Assembly: GCA_946623755.1 (NCBI GenBank)
Contig: CAMORK010000024.1
Span: 1-33,535 of the forward strand
DNA: 33,535 nt
Direction: 5' to 3'
Source: an uncultured Butyrivibrio sp.
GTDB taxonomy: Bacteria; Bacillota; Clostridia; Lachnospirales; Lachnospiraceae
Part shown: piece by piece, positions 22,467 to 30,755 of the stretch
How positions within the stretch are numbered: position 1 is the first letter of the stretch
How the letters are laid out: each line of letters starts with the position of its first letter
Notes under the pieces: generated by a model
What the model was told of the DNA's origin: nothing
What the model saw: only the letters and a program-made list of their open reading frames with translations
Databases searched by the model: none
Translations under genes and position numbers: made by a program

Positions 22467-25166
22467 TTATATGTTTTCAAGTTTTTCTCTGATGAGACTA
22501 TTGGTGCGTTCTATCTCCTCCAGAAGGTTTCTTGCAGACATTCTGATCGCGCCTGCGCTCATGACTATCACCTGTTCAATGGCATCGGAGGTTGCAACTG
22601 TAACCTTGTATTTTTTTCCGATTTCATGGGCAGCTTTCTCTATATATTGATCTGCGGTCTCTGCTTCTTTTGTATAAATAATCACAAGGCCGCCCCTGTC
22701 CTCCACGTGTTCCCTACCACCGGGAACCTTATACGCATCGAATACCAATAGCACCTTTTCCCTTCTAAAGCCCTGGAAGTTTACCAGTGTGTCGATGAGA
22801 GTATCCCTGGCTGCTTTCAGGTCATCTTTTGCCAGAGCCGCCATTTCAGGAGAGGCATAGATGATGTTGTAGCCATCCACCAAAAGATATTCCTTGTACT
22901 CATCCGGGTTCTGACCTTTTGTATTCTCGTACTTTTCGCGCTTTTTATTCTCGACCTCCAGGTCCCTTCTGGCTTCTTTTTCCTCGGGAGTCATGGCAGT
23001 GTAAGTGGTGGCCGTTTCAACGTATCTCGGCTTGACAGCCCCGTAGGTCCGCTCAAATATTGCCTTTAATTCCTTGTCCTCCATGCGAAGTCTTTCTTCT
23101 ATTTCGTCAAAAGACCTCTCGCCATCATCCTGTTTTCTGAGCCTTGCCTGAAGCTTCTCCAAAGCTTCCATATCAATGCTGTCAGAGAGATCAGTCTTTT
23201 TGCTGATCCCGTCAGGGTTCCATCCGGAATCCACATGCATATAGTTTCTTACTTCGCTCCAGGGTATAACAGTTCCTGCCCCGTGCATGCAAAAGACAGA
23301 GTCTGCTGAGTTGTCGATATCAAACTCCGGATCGTAGTTTTTCAATTCAAGTACCTCTTTAGTATTGTGACAGGGTGCATAGCCGCTGAGGGTTGTGAAT
23401 ATCTTTCCCTCTCCCCTTGTATAGGAAGAGAGGGTTGTGCTGTAATCTCCAAGACATGCTGCCGGAACTGTGCCGGTGATGATAGATTTTCCTCCCTCTA
23501 TATCAGGTGATGATACCGTTCCGTTCATACGCTGCATGTCACTTAAAGCTCTTCCCACAAATTCCTGCGGAAGCTCTATGCGATAATCAAACACAGGTTC
23601 AAGCAGAATACTGTTTGCCTGCATAAGTCCCTGTCTTATCGCACGATAAGTGGCCTGTCTGAAGTCTCCGCCCTCTGTGTGTTTCTCGTGGGCTCTTCCT
23701 GCAAGCAGAGTTATCTTTATATCCGTGATCTCGGATCCTGTCAGGACACCGAGATGTTTTTTCTCCATAATATGTGTCTGAATAAGCCTCTGCCAGTTAA
23801 GAGCAAGATCATCAGTGCTGCAGACGCTGTCTGCTACAATTCCGCTACCCGGCTCACCGGGCTCAAGCAGGAGATGTACCTCAGCGTAGTGCCTAAGAGG
23901 CTCATAGTGTCCGACGCCTTCCACGGGTGCCGCTATTGTCTCCTTATATACGATGTGTCCTGGGCCAAAGCCAACATCCAGATTAAAACGACTCTTTATA
24001 AGGTGCTTAAGGATCTCCTTCTGAACTTCGCCCATGGTCTGAACCACGATCGACTTTGTGGACTCTACGTAATTGAGAAGAAGCATCGGCTCCTCTTCCT
24101 CCAGAGCCTTAAGTTTGCCGTATACCTGTATTGCATCGACTTCCTCAGGAAGAATAAGAGTAGATGAAAGAATGGGCTGAAGAACCTCTGTCACAGTCTC
24201 GCCCTCCAAGATCCCGAGTCCCTCCCCTGCTCTTGTTCCCGATAGACCCGTCACGGCACAGATCATTCCTGCCTCTGCCTCTTTTACAGCAGTATACTTG
24301 TCTCCTGAATAAAGCCTTATCTGATCTATCTTGTCATCGCCTATCTGGTCTCTGACCTTAAGACTTCCGCTGATAATCTTCATATGAGTCAGCCTGTTGT
24401 TATTCTCATCACGGCTGATCTTAAATACACGGGCCCCGAAAGCATCCGACACGCGATTTTCAGAGGTCTCATCTGATGCAGGAATATACTCCGCCACCAG
24501 GTCCAAAAGCTCTTTTACCCCATCCATCTTAAGTGCCGATCCAAACCTGCAGGGAAAGCACTTACGCGCTCTGATCAGACGTACGATGTCATTCTTATTG
24601 ACGGCCCCGCCTTCCAAAAAGCTTTCCAGCAGCTCATCATCGCATACTGCAATCTCCTCCTGGGTCTCAGCATCTGAAACAGAACCGGAAAAATCCACAA
24701 CATGGCTGCTAAGATCGCTCTTAAGAGCAGCCATGATATCATCCTTGCTGATTCCCTGAGCATCAGTCTGGTCCATTTTATTAACAAAGATTATTGTGGG
24801 AACTTTGTAATGAGACAGAAGCTTGAAAAGAAGCTTGGCCTGACTGGTAACCCTGTCCGGGGCACTGATGACAAGAACTGCCACATCAAGGACCTGAAGA
24901 GTTCTCTCCATTTCCGGAGAAAAATCCGCGTGTCCCGGCGTATCAAGAAGGGTAAAATTTATTCCTTCATATTCAAACATAGCCTGCTTGGAAAATATAG
25001 TTATCCCGCGGCTTCTCTCAAGTTCATAGGTATCAAGGAAGGTGTCCCTGTGGTCTACTCTTCCCATATTTCTGATTGCTCCGGAGAGATACAAAAGTCC
25101 CTCTGAAAGCGTTGTTTTACCGGCATCAACATGAGCCAGAATACCGATTGTTAAATTATTTGACAT
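22467..25166 (-). CDS. Tet(M)/EF-G-like translational GTPase fused to a YacP/Rae1-like NYN nuclease
   Basis: An 899-residue two-part protein. Residues 1 to about 650 are a ribosomal-protection-type GTPase: G1 AHVDAGKT (11-18), RGITI (53-57), DTPGH with catalytic His79, NKMD (129-132), then EF-G-like domains II to V. The domain IV loop that in Tet(M) holds the tetracycline-displacing YSPV motif reads AGRAHEKHTEGGDFR here (489-503), so drug resistance is unlikely. A charged linker (about 650-760) leads to a PIN-like NYN domain (about 761-890) with conserved acids Asp764 (LLVDGYNII), Asp810 (LVFDAY), Asp839 (ETADQYIEK) and Asp861 (VATSDAIEQ), as in Bacillus Rae1, which cuts mRNA in the ribosomal A site. 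I infer a factor that delivers a nuclease to ribosomes. It lies 6 bases downstream of a small helical-protein gene. Confidence 0.88.
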   Translation of the reverse strand: MSNNLTIGILAHVDAGKTTLSEGLLYLSGAIRNMGRVDHRDTFLDTYELERSRGITIFSKQAMFEYEGINFTLLDTPGHADFSPEMERTLQVLDVAVLVISAPDRVTSQAKLLFKLLSHYKVPTIIFVNKMDQTDAQGISKDDIMAALKSDLSSHVVDFSGSVSDAETQEEIAVCDDELLESFLEGGAVNKNDIVRLIRARKCFPCRFGSALKMDGVKELLDLVAEYIPASDETSENRVSDAFGARVFKISRDENNNRLTHMKIISGSLKVRDQIGDDKIDQIRLYSGDKYTAVKEAEAGMICAVTGLSGTRAGEGLGILEGETVTEVLQPILSSTLILPEEVDAIQVYGKLKALEEEEPMLLLNYVESTKSIVVQTMGEVQKEILKHLIKSRFNLDVGFGPGHIVYKETIAAPVEGVGHYEPLRHYAEVHLLLEPGEPGSGIVADSVCSTDDLALNWQRLIQTHIMEKKHLGVLTGSEITDIKITLLAGRAHEKHTEGGDFRQATYRAIRQGLMQANSILLEPVFDYRIELPQEFVGRALSDMQRMNGTVSSPDIEGGKSIITGTVPAACLGDYSTTLSSYTRGEGKIFTTLSGYAPCHNTKEVLELKNYDPEFDIDNSADSVFCMHGAGTVIPWSEVRNYMHVDSGWNPDGISKKTDLSDSIDMEALEKLQARLRKQDDGERSFDEIEERLRMEDKELKAIFERTYGAVKPRYVETATTYTAMTPEEKEARRDLEVENKKREKYENTKGQNPDEYKEYLLVDGYNIIYASPEMAALAKDDLKAARDTLIDTLVNFQGFRREKVLLVFDAYKVPGGREHVEDRGGLVIIYTKEAETADQYIEKAAHEIGKKYKVTVATSDAIEQVIVMSAGAIRMSARNLLEEIERTNSLIREKLENI

Positions 25167-25172
25167 ACTCTT

Positions 25173-25622
25173 TTACTCTCTTACAGGTTCTGCTCCAAGC
25201 TCTGCAAGTATCTTGCTTGCGCCCTTAATCTTCTCCTTATACTTTGTCAGAAACGCTCTGTGGAGCACCGTACTCTCTTTTTCAAGCCCAAATCGCTTTG
25301 GGATTTCATAGGTCACTTCCATTATATCCTGTGCAAGTCTGGTGGCTGCCCCAGCTTCACTCATCGACATTATTCCGAACACAGCCGTTGAATAAGCTTT
25401 TGATGACAGACATGAGTCAATAAAGTGATCTGCAAACCCAAGAAGTTTTTCTTCCATATCACCGCTGTTTCCCGGTGACATGAGAACAGAAATGTGCTCT
25501 TGCATTTCTCTTTTAAGCTTCCTTGCATTAAGGAAATTAATGCTGGTTCTTCCGATGACCTGGATCATGAGCCAGGCCTTCATCTCTTCTGCATATTTAT
25601 TTTCAATTTCGTTATTACCCAT
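25173..25622 (-). CDS. Small helical protein of unknown function, operon partner of the GTPase-NYN fusion
   Basis: A 149-residue protein I do not recognise. It is predicted almost all helical, with no signal peptide or clear membrane segment, and no Cys/His metal cluster. Visible stretches include MKAWLMIQVIGRTSINFLNARKLK, a Met/Ser-rich SVLMSPGN turn, FIDSCLSSKAYSTAVFGIMSMSE, and a Lys-rich C-terminal end. The ATG follows AGAGGT. It is the first gene of a two-gene unit, only 6 bases ahead of the fusion gene, and has a good promoter at 25658-25686. Tight linkage suggests a partner or regulator of the fusion protein; nothing in its sequence proves this. Confidence 0.85.
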   Translation of the reverse strand: MGNNEIENKYAEEMKAWLMIQVIGRTSINFLNARKLKREMQEHISVLMSPGNSGDMEEKLLGFADHFIDSCLSSKAYSTAVFGIMSMSEAGAATRLAQDIMEVTYEIPKRFGLEKESTVLHRAFLTKYKEKIKGASKILAELGAEPVRE

Positions 25623-25657
25623 AATTACCTCTGCTAGATATAGTTGCTTTGCAATCT

Positions 25658-25686
25658 ATTATACAATATCTGTCACCGATTCTTAA
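25658..25686 (-). promoter_or_regulatory. Promoter of the helical protein / GTPase-NYN operon
   Basis: TTAAGA (25681-25686), 17 bases, perfect TATAAT (25658-25663) on the minus strand, about 35 bases from the ATG. Confidence 0.55.
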
Positions 25687-25732
25687 AAGAATATAAATTG
25701 TAACGGTATTTGGTATATAATTATTCGCTCAA

Positions 25733-25741
25733 TGCTATAAT
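25733..25741 (+). promoter_or_regulatory. Extended -10 promoter of the second chemoreceptor gene
   Basis: TGCTATAAT: perfect TATAAT with TGN extension, 57 bases before the ATG. No sigma-28 flagellar consensus is evident. Confidence 0.5.
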
Positions 25742-25798
25742 TGTCTTTACTAGCTTTATTTATTTTCCAATTTATCTTTTTGAACAGGAGATGAAAAA

Positions 25799-27817
25799 AT
25801 GAGTGCTAATGAGGCAAAAACATCTGCAAAAACTTCTGTGAAGAAAAAGAACAAGAAGATCAGTACCAAGCTCCTTACGTACATACTTCCTGTTGTTATC
25901 ATCACAGTAATGGCACTGGTTAACATTGCAGCATCTGTTTCCAAAAACAGAATGACTGAGATGGCCACAGAAACACTTGAGTCCTCTATTTCAAACCAGG
26001 CGGACAATATCAACGCATGGTTGAGCGAGAACCTCCAGTATTTCACAACGGTAAAACATACAATAGAAAGTCAGAATCCTTCTGAAGCGGAGCTTGTTCC
26101 CGTTCTGGATACTTATTATGGCTATAACGACAACGCTCCTAATGGCTTCTATGTCGGAACAAGTGACGGCAAGTTTTACAAAGCTAACGAGTCCGATATG
26201 GTTGCCGGAGATGTAACGGGCTCTACCTGGTTCAAGCAGGGGCTTAGCAGGATTAGAATGGCATACGGTACAGCCTACACAAATGAAGCCGGAGAGACAG
26301 TTATCAGTGCTACAGGTATCTTAAACGATGGCTCTGATAATATCAAAGTCATCGGCGCTGACGTTACCCTTAACAAAATAATGATCATTGTTAACTCCGG
26401 TGTAAAGATGGAGGACGCAAGTTCCTTCCTTGTAGATACCAACGACTACAAGATACTTGCACACAGAGATAACACCATAATGGGCACGACACTTGCTGAG
26501 ACAAACTCAAATCCTCTTCTTGCAGGAGCTGCTAAATCCATCATAGGCGGAGATCTCACAAGTAAAGAGATTGCAGATAACATGGTTGCCTTCAAAGAAA
26601 TCCCCGGAACAGACTGGGTGCTTGTATCCTACATTCCCACAAGCATAATCCTTAAGTCTGTATCACAGATGGGCTTTATTCTGTTTGTAGTTGGTGCCAT
26701 TGCCATCGTTCTCATTGTAATACTTATTCTTTTCGTAGTAAGGAAAGTTATCGCACCACTTGGAAATATTTCCAACAACATCGCTTCAATGTCAGAGGGT
26801 GACTTTACAATTGATATCGATCACTCCAGTAACGATGAGATTGGTCTTATGGGAAGCAAGGTTTCAGAGTTTGTCGCTTCCATGAGAAACATGCTCTCCA
26901 GTATCAGCCAGGAATCTGACAAGCTGCAGGAAGAGTCAGACAACTCTGACAGAGTTTCAAAGACCATGTACGAAGCATCGCAGTCGCAGGCTGAAGCAAT
27001 GCAACAGCTCAATGAAACAGTTGACCAGCTGGCTACTGCCGTTAATGATATAGCTCAGAATGCCACAACTCTTGCGCAGGTTGTCGCAGACACAAGAGAA
27101 AACAGTGATAAAGCTAATGAGAGTATGAAAGAGACAGTCGGTATCTCCCAAAAGGGACGCGAAGATATGGAAAAACTCAGCGTTGCCATGGAAGGTATTT
27201 CAGATGCCAACGAAAGGCTTGTTGAGTCCATCAATAAGGTTGGCTCTGCATCTGAAGAGATCACCAATATTGTAGGCATGATCAGTGAAATTGCTGAAGA
27301 AACAAACCTCCTTTCACTGAATGCTTCAATCGAAGCAGCAAGAGCCGGCGAAGCAGGAAAGGGATTCGCAGTTGTTGCAACGCAGATTGCGAAGCTTGCT
27401 CAGACTTCTGCTGAGAGTGCAAACAATATTTCAAATCTTATCGACGAGGTTCACAAGCTTATCGGAGATGCAGTAGGCCAGGCACATGCCAGTGCTGACA
27501 GCATCGAAGAAAATTCCGAACTCATACATATCGCAGTTGGAACCTTCGATCAGATCTATACAAATATTCAGGAATCCAACGGCCTTATCGAAGCCATGAT
27601 TGAAGACATTGAGAAGGTTGATGACGTAGCAACCAATGTAGCTGCCATCTCCGAAGAGCAGGCAGCCAGTGCTGATGAGATTCTTGCAACCAGTGAAAAC
27701 ATGGTTGAGATGGCTAACAATATCACAAAGAGCAGCCAGGATGTTGCAGATAATTCACATGAGCTTGCTTCCACATCGCAAACTCTTACATCCTATGTTC
27801 AGAAGTTTAAGATTTAA
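25799..27817 (+). CDS. Methyl-accepting chemotaxis protein with Cache-type sensor
   Basis: A 672-residue chemoreceptor: a Lys-rich cytoplasmic start, TM1 about 25-46, a large extracellular double-Cache-like domain about 50-285 ([42 protein letters not shown]), TM2 about 291-314, HAMP about 315-365 and a long signalling domain to 672. The hairpin tip is at about 497-527 ([20 protein letters not shown]). The ATG follows AGGAG by about 10 bases; an earlier ATG at 25791 ends after three codons and is not used. The stop codon overlaps the ribosome binding site of the following binding-protein gene, so the two are one transcript and probably one sensory unit. Confidence 0.96.
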   Translation: MSANEAKTSAKTSVKKKNKKISTKLLTYILPVVIITVMALVNIAASVSKNRMTEMATETLESSISNQADNINAWLSENLQYFTTVKHTIESQNPSEAELVPVLDTYYGYNDNAPNGFYVGTSDGKFYKANESDMVAGDVTGSTWFKQGLSRIRMAYGTAYTNEAGETVISATGILNDGSDNIKVIGADVTLNKIMIIVNSGVKMEDASSFLVDTNDYKILAHRDNTIMGTTLAETNSNPLLAGAAKSIIGGDLTSKEIADNMVAFKEIPGTDWVLVSYIPTSIILKSVSQMGFILFVVGAIAIVLIVILILFVVRKVIAPLGNISNNIASMSEGDFTIDIDHSSNDEIGLMGSKVSEFVASMRNMLSSISQESDKLQEESDNSDRVSKTMYEASQSQAEAMQQLNETVDQLATAVNDIAQNATTLAQVVADTRENSDKANESMKETVGISQKGREDMEKLSVAMEGISDANERLVESINKVGSASEEITNIVGMISEIAEETNLLSLNASIEAARAGEAGKGFAVVATQIAKLAQTSAESANNISNLIDEVHKLIGDAVGQAHASADSIEENSELIHIAVGTFDQIYTNIQESNGLIEAMIEDIEKVDDVATNVAAISEEQAASADEILATSENMVEMANNITKSSQDVADNSHELASTSQTLTSYVQKFKI

Positions 27818-27833
27818 GGAGGCATGGAATATA

Positions 27834-28835
27834 ATGAAAAATACAAAATTTAAAAAATTATTTGCATGTCTTTTGACAAGTATTGTTTTTGCAGTTTCTG
27901 TTATGGGCTGCGGAAGCTCATCATCAGGCGGAGGCGGCTCAACCAATGGTTCCGGGATAAAGGTTTATTTCTCAACCATTACTCTTGATAACTTCAAAAC
28001 ACTGGTTATGAACGGCGTAATTGATGCCGGAGCCAAAACCGGAGTTACAGTCGATTGCGGAGAACCCTGTGATACAGTTGACGCCCAGGTTGCACAGATC
28101 TCACAGGCAGCCAAATCCGGCTACGACTGTATCATCTGTAATCCCGTAAATGCTGATACAGCTCTTCAGCTGGAAGTTGCAGCAGGCGGCATTCCTATCC
28201 TGTTCACAAATACCGAGCCCGATGCAGCATATCTGAAGGCCGATAAATACATGTATGTTGGAAGTTATGAAGTTGATGCCGGAATGATGCAGGCTGAATA
28301 TGTCTGGAACAAGCTTGGTAAACCTTCAAGCATTAACATCTGTCTCTTCTCTGGTCAGCCCGGACATCCGGCAGCACTCGGAAGAACCAAAGCCGTTAAA
28401 AAGTACTTCAAACAGCAGGGTGTAAATGTGAACTTTGCATTTAATGATACAGCTTACTGGAATACTCAGAAAGCTTGTGATGAGTTTAAGCTCTTCTTAA
28501 AGACAAATCAGCCTTATGACTGCGTTATCTGCAATAATGACGATATGGCACTTGGCGTAGTTCAGGCAATGCAGGAGCTCGGCATGGATCCTCAGGCCGT
28601 TCCTGTTGTCGGAGTAGATGCTACAGTTGCCGGCTGTGAGTCCATCCTTGCAGACGGAATGCAGTTCACAGTACTTCAGGATGCAGGCGCTCAGGGCGCT
28701 GCCTGTGTAGAAACAGCCATCGCCATCGCCAAGAAAGGCACAGCTGCCGATGTTACAGGCGTTACCGAAGACGGCCTCTATGTATGGGTTCCATTCTCAC
28801 CTGTAGATAAGTCCAACGCAGCACAGTACAAGTAA
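27834..28835 (+). CDS. Periplasmic-binding-protein-type sugar-binding lipoprotein, no transporter partner
   Basis: A 333-residue lipoprotein: lipobox VMGC with Cys26, a Gly/Ser tether, then a Peripla_BP_4/ribose-binding-type fold (IKVYFSTITLDNFKTLVMNG, AQISQAAKSGYDCIICNPVNADT, ILFTNTEPD, QPYDCVICNNDDMALGVVQAMQELG, VPVVGVDAT). The frame is open further upstream inside the chemoreceptor gene, but the ATG at 27834 is chosen: AAGGAGG (27817-27823) lies 10 bases before it and it opens the signal peptide. No permease or ATPase follows; instead a strong terminator does. It may serve as the ligand-binding subunit for the chemoreceptor upstream, or work with a transporter elsewhere. Confidence 0.94.
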   Translation: MKNTKFKKLFACLLTSIVFAVSVMGCGSSSSGGGGSTNGSGIKVYFSTITLDNFKTLVMNGVIDAGAKTGVTVDCGEPCDTVDAQVAQISQAAKSGYDCIICNPVNADTALQLEVAAGGIPILFTNTEPDAAYLKADKYMYVGSYEVDAGMMQAEYVWNKLGKPSSINICLFSGQPGHPAALGRTKAVKKYFKQQGVNVNFAFNDTAYWNTQKACDEFKLFLKTNQPYDCVICNNDDMALGVVQAMQELGMDPQAVPVVGVDATVAGCESILADGMQFTVLQDAGAQGAACVETAIAIAKKGTAADVTGVTEDGLYVWVPFSPVDKSNAAQYK

Positions 28836-28871
28836 TCTATATGACTGTCATAATATTCATTTGATCCCCTT

Positions 28872-28920
28872 GTGGCGTCTTTTCATATATTGCGGAACGT
28901 AATATATGGAGAGGCGCCAC
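28872..28920 (+). terminator. Strong intrinsic terminator of the chemoreceptor/binding-protein unit
   Basis: A 20-bp stem with three G-U pairs (28872-28891 with 28901-28920), 9-base loop, then TTTTTG on the plus strand, 36 bases after the stop. Confidence 0.9.
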
Positions 28921-28941
28921 TTTTTGTATAAGCGGCGCCTC
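28911..28941 (-). terminator. Hairpin downstream of the spermidine-synthase-like gene
   Basis: Perfect 8-bp arms GAGGCGCC (28911-28918) and GGCGCCTC (28934-28941). It shares one arm with the plus-strand terminator, so the two structures are alternatives. On the minus strand the hairpin is followed by TCCATATATT, a poor T run, so it may be only a weak terminator for the minus-strand gene. Confidence 0.45.
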
Positions 28942-28966
28942 TGTCATCTTCATCTCTTCACAGGTA

Positions 28967-30631
28967 TCACAGCAGCTCTATAAGCCCCCTGATTCCCTTC
29001 TGCTCATATATCTTTCTGTAATATGAAACCTCATCTTTTATGATGAGATCGATCTGCTTCATTCCAAGAAGCTCTACGGGAGCCTTATCGTCAGTCATTA
29101 TGTGACCCTTTCCCGCATAGTTCTGAGCTGTGCTCATGACTTTCTGCATCATAGCTGTGAGGTCAACATTTTCCTCCATATTTGCGTTTGTTCCCAGTCT
29201 TACCATGAAATCATCCGCGTCTGTTGCAAAGAGTTCCTTGTTTGTTGCATTCGGAACATCTACAACCGTAACATTATTAAATACATGACTTATAGTATCC
29301 GCGAGATAAGTATTGATGCTTGCTTCCCCTGCATCTGCCTCACCGTCAAACCCTTCATCACTGTACATGTTCATGTTTACGACCATAACTCCGCCGGGAG
29401 CAAGGTGCTCCTTGACCATGGTAAAGAACTCAACCGATGACATCTGGAAAGGAATTGTGATGTCCTGATAAGCATCAACCATGATGACATCGTACAGTTC
29501 CTTATCTGCAGCAAGATATGCTCTTCCATCATAGGTTGTAACTTTGGCATCCTCAGGAAGCTGGAAATACTCATGAGCCAGATCAGTGATCTTGTCATCA
29601 ATCTCAACTCCCTCTACATTTACATTGTCAAAATATCTTGAAAGCTGAGTCGCATAGGTTCCGGAGCCCATGCCCAGGATAAGTACGTTGCAATCCTCTC
29701 CCGCTGCCTCTTTTTCCTTGACTCCTGCCATATACGGAGCAGCCAATGCATAATCATAATACATTCCGGTAAGAGCACCGTCTTTGATAAGTATGGACTG
29801 AACACCAAATAATACATTTGTAGAAAGGATTACTGTCCTGTCTGTCTCTTTGACCTGAAGATAATTGTAAACCGACTCACCTTCGTAAGTAAGTCCACTC
29901 TCCCAGAATGCAAAGCTGGTATTGTGGCCAAAAGCGATGCAAAGCACAAAAACCAGGATACCAGCTATGATCCTTGTCATATCACTTTTGGCCAGAGATT
30001 TTTTTCCTTCAGCCGGGCTTAAAAAATACACAACAACAAGCGCAAGTAAAACGCCTGCAAATATCAGGAATGTCACTGCAGTTCCTACCGCAGGAATGGT
30101 AACAAATGTGGGAACGAAAGTACCTATGATACTTCCTACCGTATTTGACGCACCAAGTGTTCCGATTATCTTACCGTTATCGTCAAGTGAGTCTGTGGTG
30201 TACTTGGCAAGAGACGGTGTAACTGTTCCCAAGAGGAAAAGCGGAAATACAAACACCACCATACATGCTGCAAAAGCTGCTATAACCAGGAAGTTGCTGT
30301 TGACTGTAAAAATGATCAGAGCGGAAATTCCTATAATAATGTACTTACCAACCACCGGTATCAGACCGATCCAGATGGCTGCAATAAGAATTCTGCGATA
30401 GAGCTTATCGGGATTTGGATCCTTGTCCGCTTTCCTGCCGCCGTAGATATTACCCAGAGCCATGGCGATCATGATAGTCCCGATAATAATAGTCCACACA
30501 ATCTGTGAAGAACTAAAATACGGCGCCAGGAGCCTCGATGCTCCCAGTTCCACTGCCATAACGGACATTCCCGCAAAGAATTCCGTCAGGTACAAAAACA
30601 ATTTGTTCTTTAAAATACTTCTGTTGTTCAA
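28967..30631 (-). CDS. Membrane protein fused to a spermidine synthase-like domain
   Basis: A 554-residue fusion. Residues 1 to about 235 hold seven or eight hydrophobic helices (VELGASRLLAPYFSSSQIVW, FPLFLLGTVTPSLAKY, GTLGASNTVGSIIGTF), as in the fused MFS/SpeE family. Residues about 245-500 are a Rossmann spermidine/spermine-synthase-like domain: LILGMGSGTYATQLSRYF (317-334, nucleotide loop), VEGVEIDD, TYDGRAYL, and VDAYQD (385-390) at the position of the catalytic Asp region. Whether it makes polyamines is unproven; no ornithine or SAM decarboxylase adjoins. The start codon is TTG, supported by GGGGAGG (30640-30646) 8 bases upstream; no ATG fits. An extended -10 (TGGTATAAA) lies upstream on the minus strand. 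Confidence 0.9.
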   Translation of the reverse strand: MNNRSILKNKLFLYLTEFFAGMSVMAVELGASRLLAPYFSSSQIVWTIIIGTIMIAMALGNIYGGRKADKDPNPDKLYRRILIAAIWIGLIPVVGKYIIIGISALIIFTVNSNFLVIAAFAACMVVFVFPLFLLGTVTPSLAKYTTDSLDDNGKIIGTLGASNTVGSIIGTFVPTFVTIPAVGTAVTFLIFAGVLLALVVVYFLSPAEGKKSLAKSDMTRIIAGILVFVLCIAFGHNTSFAFWESGLTYEGESVYNYLQVKETDRTVILSTNVLFGVQSILIKDGALTGMYYDYALAAPYMAGVKEKEAAGEDCNVLILGMGSGTYATQLSRYFDNVNVEGVEIDDKITDLAHEYFQLPEDAKVTTYDGRAYLAADKELYDVIMVDAYQDITIPFQMSSVEFFTMVKEHLAPGGVMVVNMNMYSDEGFDGEADAGEASINTYLADTISHVFNNVTVVDVPNATNKELFATDADDFMVRLGTNANMEENVDLTAMMQKVMSTAQNYAGKGHIMTDDKAPVELLGMKQIDLIIKDEVSYYRKIYEQKGIRGLIELL

Positions 30632-30696
30632 AACAATAACCTCCCCTGATTTGGGCTAATCTTTCCTCGAATATTTATACCATATTTGAACTCTAA

Positions 30697-30725
30697 TTAA
30701 AACCTGCGATTCCAAGTATTATAAT
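30697..30725 (+). promoter_or_regulatory. Putative promoter of the MFS transporter gene
   Basis: TTAAAA (30697-30702), 17 bases, perfect TATAAT (30720-30725), followed by a GGGGGG ribosome binding site and the ATG at 30756. Confidence 0.5.
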
Positions 30726-30755
30726 AGAATTAACAGCATTCAAAGGGGGGCAAAT

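Noticed and set aside
22467-25166. Tetracycline resistance gene (Tet(M)/Tet(W) type)
   Set aside because: The GTPase half is of that family, but the drug-displacing loop is not conserved and a nuclease domain is fused. No mobile element or transfer signature adjoins. Housekeeping or mRNA-decay role is more likely.
25791-25802. ATG AAA AAA TGA mini-cistron just before the second chemoreceptor
   Set aside because: The ATG abuts the AGGAG with no spacing, so initiation there is unlikely; the ATG at 25799 has suitable spacing.
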